DNA from: Lactarius indigo
Lineage: Eukaryota; Basidiomycota; Agaricomycetes; Russulales; Russulaceae
Assembly (NCBI GenBank): GCA_025766275.1
Contig: JAFKAC010000001.1
Coordinates: 1,488,001 to 1,552,000 of the forward strand
Length of the DNA stretch: 64,000 nt
Reading direction: 5' to 3'
Both the position numbers and the translations under genes were made by a program. The notes beneath the pieces are model-generated. The model saw only the letters and a program-made list of their open reading frames with translations, did no database searches and was not told the origin of the DNA. Below, in pieces: positions 47,051 through 59,100 of this stretch (position 1 is the stretch's first letter; every line of letters starts with the position of its first letter).

Positions 47051-50000
47051 ATGTTGACCTTCACGCCGCTATCTGGTGCGGCCAAATCATCGCGCACAAG
47101 CCCACTGGCATACCTCCTCCAAGTGGATGATATCACAATTCTCCTCGACTGCGGCTCGCCAGACTGGTGTCCAGAACCCACTTCTTTGGAAACGGAGCAA
47201 GTGGACGGAGCAGACGACACTTACCCCTGGACGCAATATTGTGACAAAATCAGAGAGTACGTGGTTGGGGGCTGGTTTCTGTGTTCACTTCTGACTGCTC
47301 AAACGTAGGGTTGCGCCATCAATTGATCTCGTTCTTCTCTCGCATGGAGACCTCGCGCACACTGGTTTATATCCTTACGCGCATTCAAGATGGGGTCTCA
47401 AAGCACCAGCTTATTCCACACTCCCCGTGCAAGCCATGGCTCGCATAGCTGCCACAGAAGAGGCTGAAGGTATACGCGACGAGGAGGACGTGGGCAGCGC
47501 GGACGAACAGGAGAAACCCGAAGTCGGCGCAAATGAGGAACCCTCAGGAGATTCTCCAAGCGTTTCGCAAGAAGGTCATTCAGAACTGAGCCCGTATCCA
47601 CAATCCCACTCTTCCAAAGGCAAATATGTCGCCACGCCCCAAGAAGTACACGATTCCTTTAACGCGGTCAATACACTTCGCTACTCACAACCCGCTCATC
47701 TTTCAGGTAAGGATGGTGATACGGTACCAGCAGTGGTCTTAATAACATACCCTCATAGGACGATGTCAGGGTTTGACGATAACTCCGTTCAATGCTGGAC
47801 ATTCGTTAGGAGGTACTATTTGGAAGATTCGTTCTCCATCAGTCGGGACAATCATGTACGCTGTGAACATGAATCACATGCGAGAGCGACATCTCGACGG
47901 GACGGTCCTCATGAGTGGTGCCGGTGGTGCTATCTTCGAGTCATTGGCGAGGCCCGACCTCCTCATCACCGATACCGAACGTGCGAACGTCATTGGCAGT
48001 CGTCGGAAGGACCGTGACGCAGCGCTGATTGGTACGCAAACCTTCTTCGATGTCAGTTCCTTACTCACTTGTCGTCTGTTCAGACACGATAACCACAACG
48101 CTCTCCTCGCGTTCCTCTCTTCTCCTACCCTGTGACGCCAGCACACGTGTTCTCGAGCTGCTTGTATTACTTGATCAGCATTGGTCTTTCGCGCGTCTGA
48201 AATTTCCGATCTGCCTCCTGTCGCGCACAGGCCGGGAGATGCTCACCTTTGTGCGAAGTATGATGGAATGGCTCGGTGGTACTGTGAGCAAAGAGGATGT
48301 GGGTGAAGACACCTCTGGGAAACGCAACACTAAGCGCAAACGAGATGAAGAGGCAGAAGACGAGGCGATTGGCGCATTGGCGTTGCGATTTAAGTGAGTT
48401 GTCCGAGCGAGGCCATAGGAACTGAGAAACGATCTTTTTTGCAGGCACCTCGAGTTCTTCCCCAACCCACAGATGCTCTTGCAGACATACTCATCGAAGG
48501 ATCCTAAGCTCATTCTTGCTGTTCCGGCTTCATTCTCACATGGTCCATCGCGACTACTTTTTGCGGATTTTGCATCCATTCCAGATAATGTTATACTTCT
48601 CACTGGTCGGGGCGAGGAAGGAACGCTTGGACGGAGATTATTCGAACGTTGGAATAACTCCCAGCGTGGTGAGGACAAGTGGGATAAGGGCAAGCTGGGC
48701 AGTAACGTGATGCTTGACGGCTCTCTTGAGTTACGAGTGCGTGCTATGCAGCTTTGATCCTCGGTCGTGAACAACCTGATGCATTTTCTGTACAGTTAAA
48801 CTCAAAGGTCCCACTGGCAGGCGTCGAGCTCGAAATCTTCCAGCAAAAGCAGCGTCTCGCGCGCGAGAAAGCCGCCGTGGCGCAAGCAGCGCTCGCCCGC
48901 AAGCAACAACTACTCGAAGCAGATGAAGGTGCAGATTCAAGCGACAGCGATTCCGACGCGGAAGACGAGGAGGACGTTGAGCGTGCTCTCGGGCTCGACA
49001 CGGAGGCAACAAGAGCCGACGGCGCAGACTGGGGTCGCGGGATGGACGCAGATGACAGCGCACGCCAGATGCTGTCGTTCGACATCTATCTGAAAGGCAA
49101 CGTTTCTCGCGCCGCTTCGTTTTTCAAGAGCGCAGGGAAGGAAAACCAACGATTCCGGATGTTCCCGTATGTTGAGAAGAAGCGGAGGGTAGATGAGTAC
49201 GGTGAAGTTATCGACGTTGCGATGTGGGTGCGCCGCGGGAGGATCATGGAAGAAGAAGCTGAGGACGAGGAAGCAAAGGACAGGAAGAGGCAAGAAGAGG
49301 AGTCAAAGGTAAGCACGTCGTTGTACCCGGAAGCCCTACGTTCACCACTTTCTTCCTCGTCGAATGCAGAAAGTCCCCGAAGAAGTACCATCGAAATATG
49401 TCTCTTCGGTCGTAGAAGTGCAACTCGCCTGTAGGCTACTCTTTGTCGACCTCGAGGGGCTGAACGATGGTCGCGCGATCAAGACAATTATCCCAAAAGT
49501 TGCGCCACGTAAACTGGTCAGTCTCGTTAATCACGTAGAGTTTACACCTGCGTACTGAATGCTCGCCTCTGTGAAAGATTCTCGTACACGGCGACCCAGC
49601 GGCAACTGAGTCCTTGCTCGAGAGCTGTGCGAATATTCGCGCCATGACGAAGGACATCTACGCCCCCACTGAAGGCGAATCGGTGCAGATCGGACAGAAT
49701 ACGAACAGTTATTCCATATCGCTAAGCGACGAGATGCTAGCGTCTGTGAGGATGTCAAGGGTAGGTGCCATGTGTTCTGTCGCTTTAAACACTCGTTCAT
49801 TGTCCATCTTAGTTCGAAGACAACGAGGTGGGCTTCGTCACGGGGCGAATCACGACAAGCGCCAGCTCGAACGTCCCAGTCCTCGAACCGACTGTCCAGG
49901 CTTCCCCCTCCGCAAGCAGTCCCTCCCCGACATTAGCGCGCGTACTCGGCGCACGACCGACTCACCGCCTGCCGCACTCGACGATGATCGGTGAGCTGAA

Positions 50001-50208
50001 ACTGACAGCGCTCAAACTACGCCTTGCAGCAATCGGCGTGCAAGCGGAACTCATTGGTGAAGGCGTGCTCGTCTGTCGAAGCGATTCCGAGACCGTCGCG
50101 GTGCGCAAGTCCGCGCGTGGGCAAGTCGAACTGGAGGGCACGGTTTCTAGCGTATACTATAAGGTCCGGAAGGAAATCTATGGGCTACACGCTCTGGTCT
50201 CAGCGTGA
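47051..50208 (+). CDS. CFT2: Cleavage and polyadenylation factor subunit 2 (CPSF100)
   Basis: A subunit of the nuclear complex that cuts and polyadenylates mRNA 3' ends, and the non-catalytic partner of CPSF73/Ysh1. Nine exons: 47051-47256, 47309-47706, 47759-48031, 48084-48393, 48445-48736, 48796-49308, 49370-49516, 49578-49760 and 49813-50208. They total 2,718 nt (905 aa), all in phase; introns are 51-61 bp. It opens MLTFTPLSGAAKSSRTSPL with a metallo-beta-lactamase fold (ITILLDCG). The zinc motif is degenerate, LSHGDLAHTG instead of HxHxDH, as expected for this subunit. GRCQGLTITPFNAGHSLGG and the beta-CASP domain (LLSRTGREML, LILAVPASFSHGPSR) follow. An acidic linker (about residues 560-620) precedes the RNA-metabolising end (VEVQLACRLLFVDLEGLNDG, KLILVHGDP). 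There is a Glu/Ser-rich insert after residue 110. Confidence 0.95.
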
Positions 50209-50950
50209 CCCAATGCACTATACTTTTCCTGGGTGCACACCCAACTACTTGTCTCCAGACCACCCGAACCTCTGACTTCGGCAACAAATTTCGGTTGGTT
50301 CGTTGCCGATTCCTCTCACCAGCGCACCACTCTACACAAACTGTATGCGCATTGAGATAGCCCGTAGTTCCCAGAGAGTCCTCTATACGTTTAGCCTCCC
50401 AGCGCTTGGAAGTGATTATGTAGATGTACTCTGAATGTTCATGGAACTGAATGCTCATCCTAAGCGCAGTCCGCACCTCATAGAGCGAACGGTCACCGCC
50501 CTAGTAGGGGTCGACACCCTGGCATCTTGAGACACTCCAAAGGCGGAAGCGGCAATTCTGTAGTGGGTCGTCTGAGGCGGCGATAGCTTTGGTGGGATGT
50601 ACTTCAAGGCGGGCGCGAAGCGTCTTCGTTAGGCGAAAGCTGGGGGCGGGCGGAGCCGCCCGCCCTTCGTGCTACCTTTTTCCGCTGACAGTTGCCTTTC
50701 TCCAGAGATTGACTCTGGAGGAAGAACTACAACTGGTGGTAGGCACCATAGCTCCAAACCAGGCTACAGGGACTTAGAGGGCTACTGCGTCGTACAACGA
50801 CAAGAGAAAGGCGAAAAGAAATATCATCTTCGTCTGACCACCATACAATGCCACCGTGACCATGCACACCGTTGAACTTGAGTGCCTGATATTTCACGAT
50901 GTCTTGTGACTCGCAACATATAATGTACCTACAAGCACGGGGGTAGCACA
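50209..50950. other. Convergent intergenic region between CFT2 and SDR 3' ends
   Basis: 742 bp lying downstream of both flanking genes. It contains a very GC-rich hairpin at 50644-50665 (10-nt perfect arms, 2-nt loop). No gene is seen. Confidence 0.55.
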
Positions 50951-52053
50951 CTACTTCGGAATGGCCAACTTGTTAATAAGAATACCCCCCGCTTGTATCT
51001 TCTCTTTCCAATCCCTCTCAACTTCTGAAATATCCCAGGTGGCAGCCAAATATCTGCAGTATCAAAGTCATCAGAACGTGAACTGCATCATCTCTAATAG
51101 GTACGGATAGCACTGACTTCCCGTTCAACCAGTCAACCCGACCAGAAGTAAGGTAGAGCATCGTTGTGGCCGGAAGTTGCAGAGTATCATAGGGAAAGTC
51201 TTCAATGGATCCAACGCCCGCTTCGTCACTCATCTGGGTCTTGATGGCTCCCGGGTGCAACGCAAAGACAGTCAATTTGGGATATTCTTTCAAAGAATAG
51301 AGCCTGAGACATCTGAAAATGGTTAAACAAGCATACGCACCAAGGGCAATGAATTCAACCAGGCGATTGATGGCATGTTTCGAAATAGCGTAGTCGCTTG
51401 CATGTGGGACGCGGAGCTGCGCAGCATTAGAGGAGACGACCACGATACGCCCGCTAGTTTTCTCGAGTGCCGATAGCGAGGCCCTTCACCGTCGTTAGGA
51501 CCCGTCGAGAGAGAGAGAGAGGACGGTGGAAACAAACCGAACAGTGTTGAAAACTCCTCGGACGTTTACCTCAAATGTGTTCCACCATCGATCGGGGTCC
51601 TTGTCACCCAGCTCTGCAGTCGCAAAGTCAGAACTGAGACGAGTGTGCCTCTTCACTAACCTACATACTTTGGTTGGCGTTGCCCAAAGCACCTGCATTG
51701 GCAATGAGGACATCGAGTCGGCCGAACCGTTCGAGTGTGGCTTGTACTGCCGCCTCTGTGGTCTTGGGATCTCGCACGTCGGTGGGAACAGCAAGTACCT
51801 GAGCGCCCGAAACTGCAGCATGGATCGCAGAGGCCGTCTTATCAAGGGTCTCTTGCGAACGCCCTGCAATGGCCACGTTTGCACCGGCCATTGCATAGGT
51901 AATGGCGGTTTCCTGTCCGATTCCACGAGATGCGCCTGTGATGAGTACTACCTTGCCCCGGTATGTTTGGTTCACGAAAGCCTCTTTTGGGTCAATCGTC
52001 GAGTACACACTACGTAGAGGGTAAGAGGGTAGGTGGAATAGGAAATGAGGCAC
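50951..52053 (-). CDS. Short-chain dehydrogenase/reductase, 291 aa
   Basis: NAD(P)-dependent oxidoreductase with a Rossmann fold. Five exons (52053-51669, 51613-51538, 51483-51341, 51286-51118, 51053-50951) total 876 nt with matching phases. The cofactor loop is TGASRGIG, then NAGA after the fourth strand, the catalytic Ser in VVVSSNAA and the YAISK active-site pair. ALHPGAIKTQM and LPATTMLYLTSGRVDWLNG follow, and the C-terminus is LINKLAIPK. The N-terminal 25 residues precede the Rossmann fold and are not a clear signal. Intron 2 has a (GA)n run at about 51507-51522 on the plus strand. The substrate is unknown. Two broken relatives on the opposite strand follow to the right. Confidence 0.92.
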
Positions 52054-52307
52054 ATGTATGACTCAATATGAGCAAATGGGAATTTACTCGCGGCGATTCG
52101 TGACTGGAAGTTCTTCTTCGTAACCGACAAGGGACTGAAACGGGTTCATTAGGGAGGAATGAGATGACAGGAATGCTGTTAGAGTCAGGACCTTCTTATA
52201 TGTCTGCTTCCTTCCCAAAATTCAAAAGGAACGCGAGAGCTGACTGAGCATAATCCTGACCAAACGAGTCAACGCGATCCCGACCAATGTTGGCAACCTC
52301 TGAACAA

Positions 52308-52336
52308 TCGAACGGCATTAAGTGTTTCGGTGTTAA
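52308..52336. repeat. Inverted repeat, left arm (upstream of intact SDR)
   Basis: 29 nt, the exact reverse complement of 53101-53129. Both arms lie at similar distances upstream of SDR start codons. Confidence 0.8.
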
Positions 52337-53100
52337 GGTTAAGAACGAGAAACGAAAGTGTTACGCTCTCACTAACCCCGATCGCTTATTAAACGCAAGA
52401 TTAAGCGGACACACTAGGCTTAGACATTAGCTTAACAAAATGAGAGTGGTTACGAAGAGTCTTGAAAAGGGGGTACATGACCAGCCAGAACAATCATACA
52501 TGAGCACAAAACGCTGGTCGAAAAGCAGCCAACTTGAAATGGCTGGCAGTCCGTGGGAACTTTTTTATTTCAACATAACATTGACACTCTCTGGACTGCC
52601 ACAGATACTAGGCAGCCGCTTCTTGACCCAAGGCTGACTAGGATGTGTACCAGGGCATGACTACTATGGCGTAACGGTGGCGGCAAGGTGTGAACAACAA
52701 CTTGAAGGATCAATTCAAGTGGGGTAACTTTGAAGGGGCTACCAGTCCTGCCGGGAACACGTGATCTGGGGCAACACCACTTAAAAAACCCCCTATTTCT
52801 ATTTCAGAGCCTTACGACCTACTTTGGCCTGCTCAGGCTATCATGCACCCGATTTAGTCAGAAATGTGCAACAACTCTACCCACTGACCACCACATTTAC
52901 AACTTCCTTCGATTTCCTCAGCATTCGGCGTGCCCTGTTCTTTTAAGGCCTCAGGCCTCAGGACTTAAACATTTCAACATTTTCGTATCACCTTCACTTC
53001 GCGCTAAGTGTCAAGCTGATGTCCATGTCAGGACCGTGTCGGCCTAATCGATCGGAGTTACTGTATCTGCGAGCGTGAGTCACTCACAGCGCTCACATTC

Positions 53101-53129
53101 TTAACACCGAAACACTTAATGCCGTTCGA
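53101..53129. repeat. Inverted repeat, right arm (upstream of SDR relic 2)
   Basis: 29 nt, the exact reverse complement of 52308-52336. Confidence 0.8.
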
Positions 53130-53313
53130 ATTGACTAGAAGTATCTGTCATTTGCATGGTCCGGGGATGCTCTGTCAGCACACGCGTTCCTTTTGAAATT
53201 TGGGAGAGGGAGGCAAGGTGTCCTCAAATGGCCGCTGCATCGGGACGAGCATCCCTTCCAATGTCCCAGGTCCTCTCAGGTTATGGTCCCAATTCGGTCT
53301 CTTGTCGGCCACG

Positions 53314-53680
53314 ATGAAGAATCACTACAACATCCACTTTATCCCTCATCTCCTATTCGCTCACCCCCTCTTCGGCGTTTACTCGGCGATTGATTGGGCA
53401 GGAGCATTGGCCGCTTCGCAGACCAAATGCAGCGTGGTAAGGTTGTACTCATCATGGGCACATATCGTGGCACCCAACAGGAAACCGCCATCACCCACGT
53501 AATGGTTGTGATGCAAACGTGGCCATCGCAGGACGATCGTAAGCAACCCTTGATAAGACAGCCACTGTGGTTCATCCGGCGATTTCGGGCGCCCAGATCC
53601 TTGCTACTATTCCCACTAATGTATGAGACCAAAGGCTACAGAGGCGGCCAAGCGGTTCGTCACGCAGGGAATATACCAGT
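53314..53680 (+). pseudogene. SDR relic 2 (N-terminal fragment)
   Basis: Decayed copy of the neighbouring SDR gene. Similar upstream sequence, then PLFGVYSAID and, after frame breaks, RGKVVLIMGTYRGTQQETAIT (intact copy: RGKVVLITGASRGIGQETAIT). It continues in a shifted frame through the equivalent of NVAIAGRS and ISGAQILA, and the similarity stops near 53670. The cofactor glycines are partly lost and the catalytic half is absent. Confidence 0.75.
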
Positions 53681-53694
53681 GTATGACCCATTAG

Positions 53695-53840
53695 GTTAAC
53701 TGAAACAGATATACCGTACCGACAAAGATTAGGATGCTGTCAGCACCGGCATCCACTTTCCAGGCTTCAGTCATCTCCTCGCTATCGTCCACTGCCATCT
53801 CCAAATACATTGAGAAAATGTTCCCAATGTATCTGGAGAT
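53695..53840 (-). pseudogene. Possible DUF6535 gene fragment
   Basis: A short minus-strand frame reads MYLEMAVDDSEEMTEAWK, then ADSILIFVG. This resembles the conserved start of DUF6535 membrane proteins of agaricomycetes (acidic residues, a Trp, then LLIFAGLF). Nothing further of the family follows. It is a relic at best, and the match is from memory of the pattern only. Confidence 0.35.
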
Positions 53841-54594
53841 AGTAGTGTCCAGCACCATCAAATGGCCGACTCCTTTGGCTCTTTGATCCAACACCAACTG
53901 GGATGTATACTGAGGCGTGCCAGTGGGCGTAACTACTATGGGCTCAGACGTGATGGCGGTAGGTATAAGCAGCAAGGATCGATTCAAGTGGGTAAGGGAG
54001 TACTTATTCGTTCCACGGGTCTGGTGACTGCTGTGGGCTTTTCGCTTGGTGGCTCAGATTTACGGGTGGGTCTTACGTTGGTCTGTTATCGATCGTACAA
54101 AGAACTTGAACCAGTGCCGCAGTGGATCTTTTGTCATCAGCCAAATCGAAGTTCCCACAGTCCGCCAGCCCTCTTACTGGGTACACTCGGCCGCTCCTCG
54201 GCCAATGTCCGAGTTTTCGACAGTCTCCCTTTGCGAGCCGAGATCATGTGCCACTTCGTGGTTGTAAGCGCGTATACTATTTCTTGAACTCCTCGTATCG
54301 TTCTCGTCCTGCGCTAAGTATTTATGCCTGGCCCGTGTCGGCCATAATTTTTGGGGCTCCCCGCAAGTGTAACGCCTACACTGACAGTACGTCGCTCCAA
54401 ATTTTTGACACATAATGCCGTTCAATTGACTTTAATCAGTAATTCTCAGTCAGCTCACGCGTTTCGTTCTGAAGTTTGAGAGAGGGAGCAAATATTTAAG
54501 ATAGTCGTTCGCAACTCGGATTCCCATCGTTTCTTCGTTCCGACTCGGAGATCCCTCGGCATTATGGATTTTATTCCGTCTTTTGTCGGTCACG
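53841..54594. other. Duplicated spacer between SDR relics
   Basis: Partly homologous to 52670-53310: same blocks in the same order, offset about 1.26-1.28 kb. No gene is seen. Confidence 0.5.
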
Positions 54595-55631
54595 ATGAAG
54601 AAATCCCTGTAACGAATCGTCACGATTCACTTTGTACATGCGCCTCGTTCCTATTCTACTTACCCTCACTGTAGTGTGTACTCGACGATTGACCTAAAAG
54701 AGACCTGCGCAAACCAAACATACCGTGGCAAGGTCGTACTCAACACGGGCGCATCTCGTGGAATGGGACAGGAAACTGCCGGCGTTCGCAAGAGATTCTT
54801 GATAAGGTGGCCGCTGTGATCCATACGGCAATTTCGGGCGCTCAGGTACTTGCGGTTCTCACAGATGTACGAACCCAAAGCAGTAATACAAGCCACGCTC
54901 GATCGGTTGTTCGGTCGGCTCGATGTCCTCACTGTCAATGCAGGTGCTTCAAAAAACCTCGGCCAAAGTACGTACTAGGTCAGTGGAGAAGCACGCCCAT
55001 ATTGATGTCCGGGCGTCTACAATATCGCTCGGTTAGCTCTTACTATCCTCTCTCTCGTGACCGGGCTCCAGAAGCAGTAAAGGGCGTCGGCGATATCGGC
55101 GCTAGAGAAAATTTGAACTAGCAGCCGTATCGTGGTTATCTCCTAGTAGTGCGAAGTTCCGCATCCTATATGCAAGTGACTATACTGCTTCGAAACATGC
55201 CATCAATCGCCTGGTTGAATTCATCGCTTTTGGTGCGTTGATACGACTACTCTCGCATGCCAGCATATACCAAGGAATACCCCAATTTTACCGTCTTTGA
55301 GTTGTACCCGGGAGCCATCGGGATGCAGATGGCCGAAGAAGCTAGCGTTGGATTCCCTGACGACTTGGACTTGGACTCACCGCGGCTACCAGCCGCAACG
55401 ATGCTCTATCTCACTTCTGGTCAGCGGGACTGGATGAACGGAAAGTCAGTTCTATATGTGTTTGGTGATGTCGCTGTTCACGATCTGACGAATTTGATAT
55501 GGCAAGTTTTTGCGGTCACCTGGGATATCGCAGAAATTGAGAGAGATTGGAAAAGAAAGGTACAGCAGGGAAATGTTTTTGTCAACAAGTTGCTATTTCG
55601 ACGTAGCGTGGTGCCTCCATGCATGAAGGCA
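54595..55631 (+). pseudogene. SDR relic 3, interrupted just before its stop by LINE copy 2
   Basis: A decayed SDR copy in the same orientation as relic 2. YSTIDLKETCANQTYRGKVV and TGASRGMGQETA are followed by a small deletion (the segment equivalent to ITYAMAGANVAIAG is gone). ISGAQVLAVLTDVR, frame breaks and DVLTVNAGAS come next. The second half is better kept: YTASKHAINRLVEF, then after an intron EYPNFTVFELYPGAIGMQM, LPAATMLYLTSGQRDWMNG and, after another intron, TWDIAEIERDW. The frame reaches TGC ATG AAG GCA at 55620-55631, which is the LINE target duplication. The stop TAG that should follow is found after the second target copy at 62010-62012. Confidence 0.8.
55620..55631 (+). repeat. 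LINE copy 2 target-site duplication, left
   Basis: TGCATGAAGGCA, exactly repeated at 61998-62009. The left copy is followed at once by the poly(T) that represents the LINE poly(A) tail. Confidence 0.92.

Positions 55632-55658
<27 letters not shown>
55632..55658 (-). other. LINE copy 2 poly(A) tail
   Basis: 27 consecutive T on the plus strand at the 3' end of the minus-strand LINE, directly next to the target-site copy. The uninterrupted tail suggests a recent insertion. Confidence 0.9.
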
Positions 55659-55663
<5 letters not shown>

Positions 55664-56194
55664 CATTTACGTGCGCCTCAGGGCCGATTACCCTACGTAG
55701 CACGAAAACTGAGTAGCTATTACAGTTGTGAAGTTCGCTTTCGTGTGCGTATTCTGTGTATCTTAATTCCCCCCCACTCCCGTTAGGGAGTGGCTTGGCT
55801 TCCCGTCAAGCGTAGAGCTAAGAGGGGCGGCGATGCCGCCTTGGCGTGCGTAGCTTGCTGTGGTTGCGTTCTTGCGTGAGCTTGGTAGTGTGTTTGGGCT
55901 TGCTACCACGTCTTCCGCTTTGCTCGACGTGTCTTGAGTAGGCCTATGGGGCCAGGCGAGTTGTGGGGATGGGAGGTATTGGTGTGATGGTGAGGGGGGT
56001 TTGCGGTGCGTTGTGGGTGTGGTGACGATATGTATGTCCGGTTCTCTTCATCCCTGTCTCTTCCTTCCTTGCTCTGGTTTATGTCGCTCTTTTCCTTCGT
56101 CCCTCCATTGTGTTGCGCTGCTCTCTGCATGTCCCTTTGAAAGTCTGCTCGTGTCGTGTATGTACTTGACTAGGGGGATTAGCGTTTTGGGTTC

Positions 56195-59100
56195 TCACAT
56201 TAGGCTTGCAAATGTTGCTTCCGACGGTCTTTTTCCTTTTAAGAGGACCCATCGTTCGTGTGCATATGCCGGGCAGTCGAGAATGAAGTGTTGTGGAGTT
56301 TCTGAGCTGTGCCCGCATGCTGGGCAATTGGCGCTTTCTGTGCGCTTGAATCTGAATAGGTATGAGTTGAGGGGGAAGTGACCCGATCTCAACTGGAATA
56401 TCCAGCTTGCGCCTTTTCTGGATAGTTTGGGATCGCTCGTCAGCTTCAGGAATTTTAAAGATGGTAATGAGACGTCTATCTGTTTTAATTTGTGTGCTCG
56501 CGACGATGTTTCCCAGTCGTTTTTCCACCAGGTTTTGAGCTTTTCTTTAAAGCATTGTCTCGCAGCGGATTTGTTGATCTTGAGGGGCTTGCGGAGCTGA
56601 GTCGGGAGGGAGGCAGTTGGCGATGTTTTCCCTTCTGCTGCCGCTTTCGCCTCCTCGTCCGCTTTTTCGTTACCTTGTATGTCCACGTGTCCTGCAGTCC
56701 ATCGAATTGTTAGCGAAAGTTTTGGGCCTCCTGCTGCACGCAGCTTTGTCGCTGCAGTGTGAAATATGTCAGCCAGGGCGTGCCCTGATTTGCTGCCTGG
56801 CGATGAGATCGCCGAGATGGCTGCCTGATTATCCACCCCTATCGCGATGCTGGTCTTGTTTCCCTTCTCGGTTTTGACGAGATGGAGCGCTAACAAGAGA
56901 CCTACTAGCTCTGCTTCGAATACGGTGTGATGTTCTGTTGAGCCAAGGTGGTAATGTAGTATCCTCTCTGTTTTGCCCTTTCTGACGAGTACTGCTGCGG
57001 CCCCTACCGCGCCGTCGTGCGCTGACCCGTCCGAATATACCTTGATTACCTCGGTACCTTCTTTGTCAGCTTTAATTGACGACTCCTTGTTTTTGGCTAT
57101 GTCCAAGCCGAAGGGTCGTTTGTGTGAGAGGGCTGGGTCGCGACCTACGGTAGGGATTTTCTCATACAGTTGCGGCTTGGTTGAGAACGATTGCATGAGG
57201 TGGTGTAGCGGGGCTTTGTGTCTTTTGACTCTTCCTCCTGCACATTTCCTTGCGGGTTCGTGGAGGGGGTGGTCTTTTGGTAGAGTGGCGTAGCGAGTTG
57301 TCGCCCTGTGTAAGTGTTTTTCAGCTTCGAGCTTTAATGGGAGGATGTAGGAATGTGCGTCTAGGACGTCTGTGGGCGATGTTCTTAGACCGCCGGTGAT
57401 GGCTAGTGTTCCGGCTCTTTGTATAGTTGTGAACTTGTTTCCTCGTCTTTGTATTCTATCTGTTTCTCCGTTTATTTTGTTTCGGCCTTCCGCGCTTCCC
57501 CAGACGTCGACTGCGTAGAGGATACGGGGAATTGCGACGCTTGTATAAAGTCTCCTTGCAAATTTAGGTGTGATACCCCAGCTTGGAGCGGCCGCCCTTC
57601 TGATCTGGCCGGCCCACTTCATGCCTTTGTCTAGTGCGTAGTTGTATTGCGCTCCCCAGTTGAGGTGCTGGTCGAAATAGACACCTAGGTATTTGGCGTT
57701 TTTTGAGGGGGTGACGGTGGTGTCGAGTATTTTCATGGGGGTTCTTTCTTTTTTGCAATTCTGGTGGGCAAAATCCATCAGCGCGAGTTTACTGAATTCA
57801 AAACGCGAGTTGTGGGCATTGGACCAGTCAATCGCACCACCCTCCCTTGTCATCATATCCGCTAGCGTCTTGTGAGTATCCGTGAAGTCATCTCCGATGG
57901 CGATTAGGATAGCGTCGTCAACGTAGGCTATTGCTGATTCGCTTTCGCTCCTCGGGACATCGAGAATATCCGCGTTGTAATATTGGTATAGGATCATGGA
58001 TAGGGGGTCTCCCTGTCCTATACCGTTGTTGATCGGGATACTGTCTGAAATAAAATCGTCGAATTTCAGCGTAGTGAAGCGGTTCTGGAGGAGATTTTGT
58101 GTAAACTTCACTATTTTGTCTGGGACCCGTCGTGTTTTCATGTTGTGTATTAACCTCTCATTAACTGCGTTGGGGAAGGCGCCTTCGATGTCTAGGAAGA
58201 GCACCGAGGCCACTTTCTTTCTTCTCCAGGCGTCTTTGATCCGGAGCGTGAGCGTGTGCATCGCGTCCGTGGTTGTGCGGGCTGGCCGTCCTCCATAGTG
58301 GTGTTGGGGGAGAAGTTGGTGCTTCTCGGAGTGGTAGGAGAGTTGTTCTGCCATGATGGACGTTAGTACCTTTGCGAGCGTGTTGAGAAGGGCGATAGGC
58401 CTGTAGGCCTTGGGAACGTCATATCTCGGCTTGCCCGGTTTTCTTAGTACTACCGTTGTGAACGTTTTCCAGGGGTCGTAGTACCAACCCTTGTTGACTG
58501 TAGCGTTGTAGATCGTCCATAGTCTGTTAACGAGGATATCAGCGCATTTGATTAGGACGATATTGGGAATCCCATCAGGGCCCGGGGCCTTGTATGGGCT
58601 TAACCGTGCTATGTGCTTGCGTATTTGATCCTTGGTTATCGCTTTGAGAGTACCGGCTGGGGTGGGGTATTCTGGGTTGCAAGGTTTGGCGGGTGACACT
58701 GAGGGCTTGTCGGGGAAGAAAATCTTGGCCAGCGCTGCGCTCTTGTCTGAGTTCCGGGTGATGGTTCTTTCACCTGAGTCGTCTTGGACTTTCAGACTTG
58801 GGATTCTTGTCTTTCCTCCGTCGCTTGCTGGTGCCGAGATGTAACGATGCGCCGTCCATATGTCCGGGTCGGTCGCTCTTTCTAACCAGTCCCTCCAGTG
58901 ATGTTGCTTCGTGTATTGTATAGCTTTGTCGTATCTTTTTCGGGCGTGTTTGTAGGTGGCGTGTATTTGGTGGTCGGGGCATTCCCTAAACTTATACGCC
59001 GCTCTTCCGAGCTTCTCAGCTTCTCTGCGGAGGATTTTGAGCTCCTTTGTCCACCAACGTTTTGATCTGTTGTTGATGTCTGAGGTTGGAACTTCGGCTT

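Larger units (their letters stand above)
52054..53313. other. Divergent intergenic region with inverted promoter repeat
   Basis: 1.26 kb between the intact SDR (left, minus) and the first SDR relic (right, plus). Both upstream regions derive from the same sequence: a 29-bp perfect inverted repeat at 52308-52336 and 53101-53129, with weaker similarity around it. The block at about 52670-52740 reappears at about 53930-54000. No gene is supported. Confidence 0.65.
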
